This document shows positions 1 to 8,781 of a stretch of 64,000 nt of DNA, piece after piece. Position 1 is the stretch's first letter; each line of letters begins with the position of its first letter. The notes under the pieces were generated by a model that saw only the letters and a list, made by a program, of their open reading frames with translations, searched no databases and was not told the DNA's origin. The DNA lies in contig NZ_CP013480.3 in assembly GCF_001465545.3 (NCBI RefSeq), positions 5,642,001 through 5,706,000 of the forward strand, written 5' to 3'. The position numbers and the translations under genes were made by a program. The stretch is from Pandoraea norimbergensis (GTDB lineage Bacteria; Pseudomonadota; Gammaproteobacteria; Burkholderiales; Burkholderiaceae).

Positions 1-533
1 GCCAACGCGCGAACACGCTCGGCAATCGCATCGCCTTCGGGCCCGGTCGGATCGAAGCGCATCGACGGCACGATCAACGTGAAATCCAGCCCCGGGAAGC
101 GCGCGGCGAGCCCTTCGCGAATCCGGGCTTCGAATTCGGGATGACCGCCCACGAAGACCGCCTTACCGCCGGTCGCACTCGCGCGGTCGCAAAGCGCAGG
201 AAGCAAATCTGCACCAGTCACGCGTCCGGGCAGCGGCGTGCCGAACAGCCGGCTGGCCCAGATGATCGGCATGCCATCGGCAAACAGATAGTCGGCCGTA
301 GCATAAGCGCGCTTGAACTCGGGTTGTGTGTCGAGCCGCACGATGTGATCGACGTTCGGTGTCACGACAATTCGCGCGCGCCCGTCGCGCTGCACACTGG
401 CATGTGCGAGCACGTCGACGGCAGTGTCGAAAGGCACCGCAGCGAGATTCAGCCCGAACAGGGCAACGCTGGGTTCGAAGACGTCGCGCGAGCGCGTGAC
501 GGGTGCGGCGTTCAGATCCGTGTCACTGGTCAT
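1..533 (-). CDS. WecG/TagA/CpsF-family glycosyltransferase (partial, runs off left edge)
   Basis: Reading the minus strand from the ATG at 533-531 gives an open frame of 177 codons up to the window edge, so the C-terminal end is missing. The protein carries the family signatures: VVTPNVDHIVRL near residues 60-72, then FADGMPIIWASRLFG and RVTGADLLPALC, then GGKAVFVGGHPEFEARI. These enzymes transfer N-acetylmannosaminuronic acid or N-acetylmannosamine from UDP to a lipid-linked acceptor at the inner membrane face. The gene is divergent from the GMC oxidoreductase gene and borders a Wzx/Wzy-type exopolysaccharide locus, so a role in building that repeat unit is likely. The exact sugar donor cannot be read from the sequence. 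The wecB gene at 27.7-28.8 kb could supply a ManNAc donor. Confidence 0.9.
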   Translation of the reverse strand, partial: MTSDTDLNAAPVTRSRDVFEPSVALFGLNLAAVPFDTAVDVLAHASVQRDGRARIVVTPNVDHIVRLDTQPEFKRAYATADYLFADGMPIIWASRLFGTPLPGRVTGADLLPALCDRASATGGKAVFVGGHPEFEARIREGLAARFPGLDFTLIVPSMRFDPTGPEGDAIAERVRAL

Positions 534-754
534 GACCTATCGTATTCCTGTCGTCCGGCGAAGCCGGATCCGTTCGGGTGGCAGGCACGATAGTATCAGC
601 GGGCCTATGACGCCAGTGACACTTTTCACCACACGCGCGCGCACTTGTTGCGGAAAGTCGTCGTCTTGACGTCGTGGATCAGCTACCATCGCAGCGGCTG
701 TCCGTCCTGCCCCTTCCCTAACTGCTGTAAGCACGCCGCGAGTTGCCGCAGACG

Positions 755-2458
755 ATGATTCTCGACGCCCACGACATTCCTTCCGGAACCTGCCTGCAAG
801 CCGATCTGTGCATTGCCGGTGCAGGTGCCGCCGGCATCACCCTTGCGCTGGCGCTCGAAGCCAGCGGACTCGACGTCATCCTGCTCGAGAGCGGCAGCGA
901 CACCCCCGAGCCCGCCACGCAAGCGCTCTACGACGGCACGGTCGCCGACACGCGCCTTCATCCCCCCACGGAAAGCTACCGCGTACGCCGCTTCGGCGGC
1001 TCGACCACGCTCTGGGGCGGACGCTGCATGCCGCTCGATGCCATCGATTTCGAAGCGCGCGACTACATGCCGCACAGCGGCTGGCCGATCACTCTCGACG
1101 ACTTGATGCCGTGGTACGCACAGGCCAATACCCTGTGCGAAGCCGGTGAATTCGCCTACACCGCCGAGCGCGCATTCACGAAGCCGTCGCCGCCGATGAT
1201 CGGCAACTTCGAGAGCGATCTGTTCACCACGAACACGCTGGAACGATTCAGTTGTCCGACCGATTTCGGCGGCCGCTACCGGGCCCGTCTGGCCCGAGGA
1301 CGCGTGCGCGTCGTGCAGCACGCCAATCTGTGCCGTCTGCCCCAGCGCGACGACACGGCACGTCTGGTCGGCCCGGCCGAAGTGCGCACGCTCGATGGCA
1401 AGGTCTTCACTGTGGCCGCGCGTGCGTACGTGCTCGCCACCGGTGGTCTGGAAGTCCCGCGCCTGCTGCTCGATAGCCCGGGTGCCAGCAGCCTTGGCCT
1501 CGGCAATGCGCACGACGTCGTGGGCCGCTATTACATGTGCCACATCGCCGGCACCATCGGCACAATGGACCTCGCCGCAGCGGCGTCGGTGCACCACGGT
1601 TATGAAGTCTCGGACGAAGGCATTTACTGCCGTCGCCGCTTTGCATTGCGCCCGCAAGCCCAGCACGACCTTCGGGTGGGCAACTTCATCGCCCGGCTGC
1701 ATCACCCGCGCATTCCCGAAGCGGGACACGGCAGCGGCATTCTGTCGTCGCTGTATCTCGCGCGCCCCATCGTTCCTTACGAATACGCCAAGCGCCTCTA
1801 TGGCGATTCGCCCGACAATTCGCTCGCGAACTGGCTGGCGCACCTGCGTAACGTCATCGTCGACGCGCCGAACACCGTTCGGTTCCTGACGCACTGGACA
1901 CTCAAGCGCACGTTGGCGGCCCGCAAATTCCCGTCGATCATCGTGCGCCCGGCCAACCTGCGCTTCAGCCTCGACTTCCATGCCGAGCAAGCGCCGAACC
2001 CGGCAAGCCGCGTGATGCTCGGCGACGCCGTCGATACGCTGGGCCAGCGCCGCATTCACATTGACTGGCGCTACTGCGATGAAGACGTCGCGACCGTGAC
2101 CCGGACACTCGCCGCGCTCGCGCAGGAAGTCGAGCGCACGGGCGTCGGCCGTTTCTCGTACGATCCCGCCGAAGTGGAAGCCGAAATGACGCGCTACGGC
2201 GCCTACGGCGGCCACCATATCGGCACCGCGCGCATGGGCCTCGACCCGAAGACCAGCGTAGTCAACGCCGATTGCCGCTTGCACGAGACCGACAACGTCT
2301 TTATCGCGAGCGCTGCGGTCTTCCCGACCTCAGGGCAGGCCAATCCCACACTGAGCATCGTGGCGATGGCGCTGCGCCTTGCCGATCATCTCCGGCAGCA
2401 GGGGAACGTCTCCGACTTGCCTATGCCGCCGTCAGCCAACCCATCCACTTCTTCGTGA
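755..2458 (+). CDS. GMC-family FAD oxidoreductase in the exopolysaccharide locus
   Basis: A 567-residue flavoprotein. The N-terminal dinucleotide fold has CIAGAGAAGITLALALE near residue 20 followed by an acidic strand end (ILLESG). The segment GGSTTLWGGRC around residue 85 is the FAD-contacting loop of GMC enzymes. The C-terminal block GGHHIGTARMG and SGQANPTLSIVAMALRLAD is the usual GMC_oxred_C signature. I place the start at the ATG at 755; a TTG at 743 is also in frame, and neither has a good ribosome binding site. It is followed after 13 bases by an SDR epimerase gene, so the two probably work together on sugar or lipid precursor chemistry for the surrounding polysaccharide genes. GMC members of this short-chain type are common in EPS clusters, but the substrate is not known. 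Confidence 0.85.
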   Translation: MILDAHDIPSGTCLQADLCIAGAGAAGITLALALEASGLDVILLESGSDTPEPATQALYDGTVADTRLHPPTESYRVRRFGGSTTLWGGRCMPLDAIDFEARDYMPHSGWPITLDDLMPWYAQANTLCEAGEFAYTAERAFTKPSPPMIGNFESDLFTTNTLERFSCPTDFGGRYRARLARGRVRVVQHANLCRLPQRDDTARLVGPAEVRTLDGKVFTVAARAYVLATGGLEVPRLLLDSPGASSLGLGNAHDVVGRYYMCHIAGTIGTMDLAAAASVHHGYEVSDEGIYCRRRFALRPQAQHDLRVGNFIARLHHPRIPEAGHGSGILSSLYLARPIVPYEYAKRLYGDSPDNSLANWLAHLRNVIVDAPNTVRFLTHWTLKRTLAARKFPSIIVRPANLRFSLDFHAEQAPNPASRVMLGDAVDTLGQRRIHIDWRYCDEDVATVTRTLAALAQEVERTGVGRFSYDPAEVEAEMTRYGAYGGHHIGTARMGLDPKTSVVNADCRLHETDNVFIASAAVFPTSGQANPTLSIVAMALRLADHLRQQGNVSDLPMPPSANPSTSS

Positions 2459-2471
2459 GTTCGTGCGCCAC

Positions 2472-3401
2472 ATGAAAGCCCGCATCCTTGTTACCGGCGC
2501 GACCGGCTTTATCGGCCGCCACGTCGTTCAGGCACTTGCCGCCAGTGATTGGGCCGAACCGGTCGCCGCCTCGCGCCGCGCCGGCCCGGGTCTACGCGTC
2601 GTCGACGCCCTCTCCTCCGCCTCGCTCGGTGCGGCCCTCGAAGACGTCGACGGGCTCGTCAATTGTGTGGCGGGCTCGCCGGAAACCATCGTGGCCAATG
2701 CGCACGCGTTGCGCGACGCCCTGAACGCGCGCACCACGCCGGTGCCTGTGGTGTATTTCAGCTCGATGGCGGTGTATGGCGGCGTCGAAGGCCATATCGA
2801 CGAGACGGCAACGCTCGCGGGTGAGAGCGCCTATGGCATCGCCAAGGTGGAAGCGGAAAAAGCGCTCGCAGGCCTGTCGAGCGTCGCGCTGTTGCGCCCG
2901 GGCTGTGTCTACGGAGGCGGCAGCCCGCAGTGGTCCGCCCGTATCGCGGAGTTGCTGCGCGCAGGCCGTCTCGGCGACCTCGGCGTCGCGGGCGATGCGC
3001 ACAGCAATCTGGTGCACGTGGACGATGTCGTGAGCGCGGCACTGAGTGCACTGCGTACGCCGGGCGCGGGTGGGCGCGCGTATAACCTCGCCATGGCAGA
3101 GGCCCCGCGCTGGAATGAATATTTCACCGCTTACGCATTGGCGCTGGGCGCCACGCCGGTCAAGCGCATCGGGGCGAAGCAACTGAAGCTCGAAACGAAG
3201 CTCTTGGGCCCTGCCCTCAAGATCGCCGAGATCGCGGGCCGCAAGGTCGGTTTGAAAAACTTGCCGCCGCCGATTCCGCCGTCGCTCGCCCGGCTCTGGC
3301 AGCAAGACATTTGCCTCGATGCTCAGTTGGCCGAACAAACTTTTGGCCTCCAATGGACGCCTTGGCGCGATGCCGTCAAGGCGGAAGCCTCGCGGGCGTA
3401 A
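2472..3401 (+). CDS. NAD-dependent epimerase/dehydratase (extended SDR)
   Basis: A 309-residue extended short-chain dehydrogenase. The nucleotide site TGATGFIGRH lies at residues 8-17. SSMAVYG supplies the catalytic serine region, and Y121 and K125 of AYGIAK form the catalytic YxxxK pair. A longer in-frame start at 2379 would overlap the GMC gene by 80 bases; I prefer the ATG at 2472, which places the Rossmann strand at the N-terminus. The gene lies 13 bases after the GMC oxidoreductase gene and converges with the flippase gene. Enzymes of this type epimerise, dehydrate or reduce nucleotide sugars or lipid-linked sugars. The sequence does not say which reaction is catalysed here. Confidence 0.85.
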   Translation: MKARILVTGATGFIGRHVVQALAASDWAEPVAASRRAGPGLRVVDALSSASLGAALEDVDGLVNCVAGSPETIVANAHALRDALNARTTPVPVVYFSSMAVYGGVEGHIDETATLAGESAYGIAKVEAEKALAGLSSVALLRPGCVYGGGSPQWSARIAELLRAGRLGDLGVAGDAHSNLVHVDDVVSAALSALRTPGAGGRAYNLAMAEAPRWNEYFTAYALALGATPVKRIGAKQLKLETKLLGPALKIAEIAGRKVGLKNLPPPIPPSLARLWQQDICLDAQLAEQTFGLQWTPWRDAVKAEASRA

Positions 3402-4778
3402 CTAGCTGCGGGCCTTCCGGGCGAGAAGGCCCACCACCCATCGCCGCAGAGCAGCGAGTGGTGACACCCCAAGCAGACGATGCGCGGCCCACGTCGCGGC
3501 CGCGCCGTTCACCGCAATCGCCAGCGATGCGGCGGCCGAAGCGCCAACGCTGCCGCCTGACGGTGCCAGCAACGCCAACCCGGCCAGCAGCACCACCACC
3601 GACACAGCGTTGATCCGCATGAGCGCCCGCGTGTGCGCCGTCATCCCGAGCAGTTCCGGCATGGCGGTAAAGCACGCAGCGGCAATCTGCCCCAGCGCCA
3701 ACACACGCAAGGCCGTCGCACCATCGTCATAGCCATGCCCGAACAGGCCCAGCAGGTGCTGCGGAATGACGAGCATCGCTACGGTGACCGGCAGCGCCAG
3801 ACAAAGCACCAAGCCGATCGCTTGCGCCGCGCTACGCTCCAGCCCCGGCGTGTCGTGACGGGCATACAGACTTGCGAAGCGCGGTGCGGCCATGCCTGTC
3901 ACGCCGCTGATCAGCAGATTGACGACGAGCGCCAGGCGCCACGCAAGCGCAAACAACCCGGTCTCACGGGACGACGCGACGATGCCCAGCACGATGGCGG
4001 GCGCCGAGGTGATCAGCAACTTGGTGAGTTCCAGCGAGAACAGCGACAATCCCGTTTTGAGCAGCCCCTTGGCAGCAGGGTGCGATACCGCCGGCGCCGC
4101 GGCGTTCGTCATGGTTCGCTTCGGCACATCGCGCAGAAACCGACGGAGCAGCACCGCGCCGACAATCGCCGTGAGCGTGAAGCTCGCGGCAATCAGTATC
4201 AAGGCATTGATCACCGTCAGGTGGCCCGTGACAACCAGCGGGATGACGGCTACGCAGAAGATGGCAGGCCAGAGCCACGAATAAATCATCTGGCTGAAAC
4301 CCACGCGTTGCAACCCAGCGAGCGCACCGGCCACGGCAGCACCGAGGTTCTGCGGAACGAATGAGAGCGCCCCCAGCATGAGCGGCAGAGCGAGTCCCGG
4401 CTTGCGCAGAATATCGTCGGCAAACAGCGCAGCACCTGCGGCGAGCAGCATCGACACGGCGACCGAAGTGAGCACCACCAGCCAGAGCGCGCGGCGGATC
4501 GTCGGGCGCACAGCACCGAATTGCCCCGATGCCACGTCCATGGCGAGTTGCCGCGTCAGCGCCTGATCGACGCCAAGGCGCCCAAACCCGGCAAGCGCCA
4601 CCATCGTGCTGAATACGATGTAGAAATTACCGGTCTCGACCACGCCGAGCGCCGCAGCGATCAGCAGGTGAAAACCGTAGCGGCTGGGCAGATCGAGCAG
4701 GCGTACGCCGAGGCTGATCACGCTGCCGCGAATCATCGAAGCCCCGGTCTTGGCGGGCGGCGGGCGCGTGTCGGTCAT
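3402..4778 (-). CDS. Wzx-type polysaccharide flippase
   Basis: A 458-residue polytopic membrane protein that begins MTDTRPPPAKTG and then reads GSVISLGVRLLDLPSRYGF, the usual first helix of polysaccharide-transporter (MATE/MOP superfamily) flippases. About 12-14 hydrophobic segments follow, with a positively charged cytoplasmic tail (RRWVVGLLARKARS). Flippases move lipid-linked repeat units across the inner membrane before polymerisation. The ATG lies one base after the stop codon of the upstream GH44-like gene, and both follow the polymerase-like gene on the same strand, so the three are probably one transcript. The gene converges with the SDR gene, whose stop codon is immediately adjacent. 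Confidence 0.85.
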   Translation of the reverse strand: MTDTRPPPAKTGASMIRGSVISLGVRLLDLPSRYGFHLLIAAALGVVETGNFYIVFSTMVALAGFGRLGVDQALTRQLAMDVASGQFGAVRPTIRRALWLVVLTSVAVSMLLAAGAALFADDILRKPGLALPLMLGALSFVPQNLGAAVAGALAGLQRVGFSQMIYSWLWPAIFCVAVIPLVVTGHLTVINALILIAASFTLTAIVGAVLLRRFLRDVPKRTMTNAAAPAVSHPAAKGLLKTGLSLFSLELTKLLITSAPAIVLGIVASSRETGLFALAWRLALVVNLLISGVTGMAAPRFASLYARHDTPGLERSAAQAIGLVLCLALPVTVAMLVIPQHLLGLFGHGYDDGATALRVLALGQIAAACFTAMPELLGMTAHTRALMRINAVSVVVLLAGLALLAPSGGSVGASAAASLAIAVNGAAATWAAHRLLGVSPLAALRRWVVGLLARKARS

Positions 4779-4779
4779 A

Positions 4780-6486
4780 TCAATTCACTGACTTCGAGGT
4801 TGGCTTGCCTGCGGGCTTCAACGCAGGCTGCGCCGTGCCTCGCAACACCAGCAGCTTGATGCTTTGCGGCGGCAAATCGACGCGCAGCGCACCGTCCGTG
4901 GCCGTGACGTCGGGGGCGCGCGTCAGTTCGTTGTTCACCAACTGCCAGACTTCGCCCGTACCGCTGACGGCAAAATTGGCCAGCGAAATCGTAGTCTGCG
5001 CGGGGCGATCGAGTTGCTTGTTGATGACCACCACGGTCATCGCGCCGTCATCGCGCAAGGCGGCGAACGCCGAGACCGTATCCGGGTCGGGAGCGGTCGC
5101 CGCCACACTGGTCGAACCGAACGCACCGCCGTGTCCATCGTAGTTCCGGTAAAGCTTGATCGCCTTGTAGACCGGCATCGACGGATCGAGCGTGCCCCAG
5201 CGCGTGGCCATGTCCAGCTTTTCGCGGCCGAAAATGCCCAGCACATCCGCTTGGGCCGTCGCCCCGTTCATGCGCGTGTCAGCGCCCCAGTTGTATTCGG
5301 TAATGGCAATCGGCGTGCCGGGGTAGTAATACGTGTCGACCCACTGACGCATCATCGGAATCAGCGCGACCACGCTGTTGATCCACGTCGGGTCCTTGTA
5401 ATTCGGGTCCCACAGATTGCGCGTGGAGCGGTTGCGCATCAGGGCAATCGTGGACGAATTACCGGTGGGGGCTTCCTCGTACTCGCCGCTCTGCGGGTAG
5501 AAGTGCAGGCTGAAGACGTCGACCGGCCGGCCCGCTTTCTTCCACTGCGCCAGCAACCACGGCACGTAAGCCATGCCACCGGTCTCGCGTTGGCGGTCGG
5601 GCGCCTGCGCATAGCCATGCTTGATGGAATGCTGCTGGTCGAAGCCGCTGTACTGATAGCCGTTCCAGCCCCACTCTTCGGGCGCGATCACCTGCGCGCC
5701 CGGGTCTGCCGCCTTCACCGCGCGCGAGTAGGCGATCACCTTGGCTGCGATCTCACTGGCGTGCGCGCCTGTCGGGTGCACGTCGTTGTGAATCAGTTGC
5801 CAGAGGCTCGGCTCGTTATCCATCGCGTAATAGCGCACGCCACCCGCACGCGCCGGGCCGAACTGCTGCACCAGCGCCGCCACACGCGCCTGCTGGCTGG
5901 CGGGGTCGTCGGGCACCGTGGCGTCGTTCGGATCGTTCACGACCGGCGTGCCGTCGCGCAGGATGCCGTTGCCCGCGTCGGTCAGACCGTCCACGTCGTG
6001 ATTCTGTTGCAGGCCGTATTTGGCAATCGAGAAACTGGGCAAACGCTCACGGGCACGCGACAGCGTGGCCACACGCCCCAGCATCGAGATCGTCACGATG
6101 GGAGTCGCACCGCCCGCCTGCGTGAGCGCGACAAACCGGTCACCGAACTGATCGTTGATATCGGCGGGATTGACCGGCAGGCTTTCGTAGTACCAGTCGC
6201 GCCCGGCGTTGCGCGCGTCGAGCCGCCAGTTGTAGGCCGAGGCGCTGTTACCGCCCGAGCGATTGAGCGGCACACGCAGGTCCTGCAACATCGCCGTCGT
6301 GCCGAAATTGATGCCGTAGATGTACGGGTTGATCGGGTGACGGTTTGCCGCCGCATCCACCGCGATGGTGACGGGCAACAGCTCGCCGGGGGCGGCTTTG
6401 GTGCATGCTGCGGCGGATAGCAGCAGCGCCACCCCGACCAGTTGAATCAAACGGGAGCGGGGGCTACGGTGCCGCAAAACGCGCAT
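4780..6486 (-). CDS. Exported glycoside hydrolase, family 44-like
   Basis: A 568-residue protein starting at the ATG at 6486, preceded by CCGGAG as ribosome binding site. The longer frame from 6615 lies inside the upstream gene and is not needed. The N-terminus is basic, then hydrophobic, then ends in LSAAAC, a weak lipoprotein or signal peptide site. The mature protein begins NRHPINPYIYGINFG and later reads NRSGGNSASAYNWRLDA, as in GH44 endoglucanases/xyloglucanases. MDNEPSLW carries the likely acid/base E225 and ITEYNWGAD the likely nucleophile E397. The C-terminal 90 residues look like a beta-sandwich. Its start overlaps the end of the polymerase-like gene by 23 bases and it is followed directly by the flippase gene. 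A role in trimming or turning over the polymer in the periplasm is inferred; the glycan specificity may differ from cellulose. Confidence 0.82.
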   Translation of the reverse strand: MRVLRHRSPRSRLIQLVGVALLLSAAACTKAAPGELLPVTIAVDAAANRHPINPYIYGINFGTTAMLQDLRVPLNRSGGNSASAYNWRLDARNAGRDWYYESLPVNPADINDQFGDRFVALTQAGGATPIVTISMLGRVATLSRARERLPSFSIAKYGLQQNHDVDGLTDAGNGILRDGTPVVNDPNDATVPDDPASQQARVAALVQQFGPARAGGVRYYAMDNEPSLWQLIHNDVHPTGAHASEIAAKVIAYSRAVKAADPGAQVIAPEEWGWNGYQYSGFDQQHSIKHGYAQAPDRQRETGGMAYVPWLLAQWKKAGRPVDVFSLHFYPQSGEYEEAPTGNSSTIALMRNRSTRNLWDPNYKDPTWINSVVALIPMMRQWVDTYYYPGTPIAITEYNWGADTRMNGATAQADVLGIFGREKLDMATRWGTLDPSMPVYKAIKLYRNYDGHGGAFGSTSVAATAPDPDTVSAFAALRDDGAMTVVVINKQLDRPAQTTISLANFAVSGTGEVWQLVNNELTRAPDVTATDGALRVDLPPQSIKLLVLRGTAQPALKPAGKPTSKSVN

Positions 6487-7756
6487 GGAAACTCCGGGGA
6501 TCGGCCCGCCGATCAAAGCCGCCCGCGCGCCAGACGTAGGCAAAAATCGCCAGAATGACGGCAGTTTCGCCCGGCGCAAGCGTCGGCGGGTAGAAGAACG
6601 AGGCCAGCAGAACAAACTTCAGATAGTCGAACAGAGCGCCGAGGAAATCGTCTTCGACCTCCGCGCGCAGGCGCCGGTAGAAGAAGAGTCCGCGCAGTTG
6701 CAGGCCCAGGATGATGAGCGCCCCGATCAGACCAAACTCGAACACGATCCCCAGCCAGGTGATGTCCGCCAGGAAGAAGAAGTGGTGGAAATAACTTGTC
6801 AGGCTGTCGCCGCTCGCGGGGCTGATGGTGCCCACGCCGAACAGCCAGCGCATCGGCTCGTTACCGAGAAAGCGCGTCGCCAGTTGTGCCGAAATGCGGC
6901 GCGTATCGAAGCCAGTCTCGGCGCCCGCACTGAAAATGGTCGCCAGATAGCCCATCGAGAACACCGATGCCAGCACCACGGGCACCACGAGCAGAAGCCC
7001 GATCCGGGCACGCGGACGGGCCCACACGAACGTGTTGATGACCAGCACCGCCACGATGCCGATAGCCAGTGCGCGCGACTTCACGATCAGCAGCGCCACC
7101 GCCAGGCCGACGAGGACACCGACGAAATACCCGAAACTCCGCTCGAAATAGGCGCGGCGGTAGCAGAAGAACAGCAGGATGAACGGGAAATACATCGACA
7201 TCCGAATACGGTGGCCCCGGCTGTCGGCGGTGAAGAACGGTGCCTGACCGAAGACGTAGGTCTCCTTGTACCAACTGGCCGGCACCACCAGCCACATCAG
7301 GATCAGCGTGCCGACGACGACCGCCCCGAGAATCACGAAGCTGCGCCCCAACTCGCCCAGCGTCGGCTTGAGCATGAGCAGCAGCGCCAGGAACGAGAAG
7401 AAATACAGGATCGGCAGCAGTTTGACCTGCGCCGTAATACTGACGAAGAAACTCTCGTTGAAATAAATAACGGCGGCGAAGCTCGGGACGATCAGCAGCC
7501 ACGCGAAGCTCAGCAGCACCTGCCGCGTCATCGGGAAGCGCGGCTGACTCCCCAGACGCAGCACCAGCGGCAGCGTGAGCACCGGAAACGCTTTCGACAG
7601 GGCCCACAACGGATACAGCGCCGTAATGTAGTGAAAGGTCTGACCGAACATCGGCAGCACCAGCACCAGGCACCAGACCACAAACGGGCGCGCCGCCGTG
7701 TCGGCAAAGACCGGCGGCAGTGCACCCACCGGCGCGTCGGCGCGGTGGGGTGTCAT
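6464..7756 (-). CDS. O-antigen polymerase/ligase-like (Wzy-type) membrane protein
   Basis: About 430 residues with at least ten hydrophobic helices and a large periplasmic-type loop between them (region around FFTADSRGHRIRMS). This is the layout of O-antigen ligase/polymerase-type proteins. There is no strong sequence motif, so the call rests on topology and context: it sits between the export lipoprotein gene and the GH44-like and flippase genes, all on the same strand. I use the ATG at 7756; a GTG at 7783 is also in frame, and neither has a convincing ribosome binding site. It is expected to polymerise lipid-linked repeat units on the periplasmic side of the inner membrane. Confidence 0.7.
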   Translation of the reverse strand: MTPHRADAPVGALPPVFADTAARPFVVWCLVLVLPMFGQTFHYITALYPLWALSKAFPVLTLPLVLRLGSQPRFPMTRQVLLSFAWLLIVPSFAAVIYFNESFFVSITAQVKLLPILYFFSFLALLLMLKPTLGELGRSFVILGAVVVGTLILMWLVVPASWYKETYVFGQAPFFTADSRGHRIRMSMYFPFILLFFCYRRAYFERSFGYFVGVLVGLAVALLIVKSRALAIGIVAVLVINTFVWARPRARIGLLLVVPVVLASVFSMGYLATIFSAGAETGFDTRRISAQLATRFLGNEPMRWLFGVGTISPASGDSLTSYFHHFFFLADITWLGIVFEFGLIGALIILGLQLRGLFFYRRLRAEVEDDFLGALFDYLKFVLLASFFYPPTLAPGETAVILAIFAYVWRAGGFDRRADPRSFHARFAAP

Positions 7757-7859
7757 TTCGAGGGAGTGCGACCCGGCTGTCACGAAGCAGTTGAATTCAG
7801 TGAGTAGACTTGGGGCTCCCGCCGGGCGGAGATCGCCTGCGGGAGCCGGTCATGAACGA

Positions 7860-8576
7860 TCAGAAGGAACGTGCGCCGTTGATGTCGTAGTTCACGTTCT
7901 TGTTGAACGGCAGGGCCTTGTTGATGTACTGGTCGACCCAGAGATCGACTTCGGCGATCGACGATTTTGGCACGAAGATCGTGTCGTTGGACGTCAGCAC
8001 GATGTCCTGCGCCGGGTCGCCCTGCTGCGTCAGCGCCTTCACGTCGATGGTGCGCAACATCGGACGGCCGTCCGGGCTGCGGCGAATCAGCACGATCTCG
8101 CCGGTGCGGGCGGTGTCGAGCAGGCCCTGTGCGGTAATGATCGCCTGCATGACGCTCATGCCCGGCGTGAGTGCCAGTTCGCCCGGCTTGCCGACTTCGC
8201 CGCCCACAAAGATGTGCGCAGCCGTCTGGGTGACGGCGATCTGGGCACGCGCATTTGCGATCATGCCGCCGGTCGCCAGCGCTCGGTCCACGGTCTCGCC
8301 GAACTGCGCGAGCGTCTTGCCGGCGGCGGGCAGGTTGCCGGCAAACGGCATCGCGATCGTACCGTCAGGCGCGACGCGGCCCTTGTAGTTGAGCTCGATG
8401 TTGAACGGCAGGACGACGGAAATATCGTCCCCCGGCAGCAGGCGGTAGGGGGACGGCGCGGCGTCGACCCACGTCGCAAAACTGGCCGGTTGCTGGTATT
8501 TCGTGTCAACCCAGGTATGGGAACAGGCTGTCAGCGTCATCAGTGCCAGAACGCAGGCCGGGCGGAAAATGTTCAT
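7860..8576 (-). CDS. Polysaccharide export outer-membrane lipoprotein (Wza/GumB-type)
   Basis: A 238-residue protein beginning MNIFRPACVLALMTLTAC; the LTAC lipobox puts the lipidated cysteine at residue 18. The frame upstream of this ATG lacks a signal peptide, so 8576 is the better start. SPYRLLPGDDISVVLPF is the classic start of the Poly_export domain. A SLBB-like segment (IFVGGEVGKPGELALTPGMSVMQA, here given only as start and end: IFVGGEV to VMQA) follows around residues 140-165. The protein should form the outer-membrane exit channel for the locus. It is shorter than E. coli Wza (379 residues) and resembles the short GumB-type exporters. It is divergent from the co-polymerase gene at 8782, with 205 bases between them that must hold both promoters. 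Confidence 0.9.
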   Translation of the reverse strand: MNIFRPACVLALMTLTACSHTWVDTKYQQPASFATWVDAAPSPYRLLPGDDISVVLPFNIELNYKGRVAPDGTIAMPFAGNLPAAGKTLAQFGETVDRALATGGMIANARAQIAVTQTAAHIFVGGEVGKPGELALTPGMSVMQAIITAQGLLDTARTGEIVLIRRSPDGRPMLRTIDVKALTQQGDPAQDIVLTSNDTIFVPKSSIAEVDLWVDQYINKALPFNKNVNYDINGARSF

Positions 8577-8781
8577 CGGTAATGATGGCAGGAAGCCGGG
8601 ATTGGTCGGTTTGGACCGTACTCTAGTGCACTTGAGCGTTCTCGCCAAGCGCGAAGAATGTTTGTCGGATTTAGGGGAAAAAAGTGCTTATTGGGAGACT
8701 TTAGGGGGACGATCTTCCGTAAGATATGCGCCTTGAAACCACACTTGATGGCCCGGCAACGCTACCGCTACTCGCACCCTT

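Noticed and set aside
683..2284. A 533-codon open frame on the minus strand
   Set aside because: It lies antisense to the GMC oxidoreductase gene, whose motifs are clear. It is low-complexity, Arg/Ala/His-rich and matches no family; it is a product of high GC.
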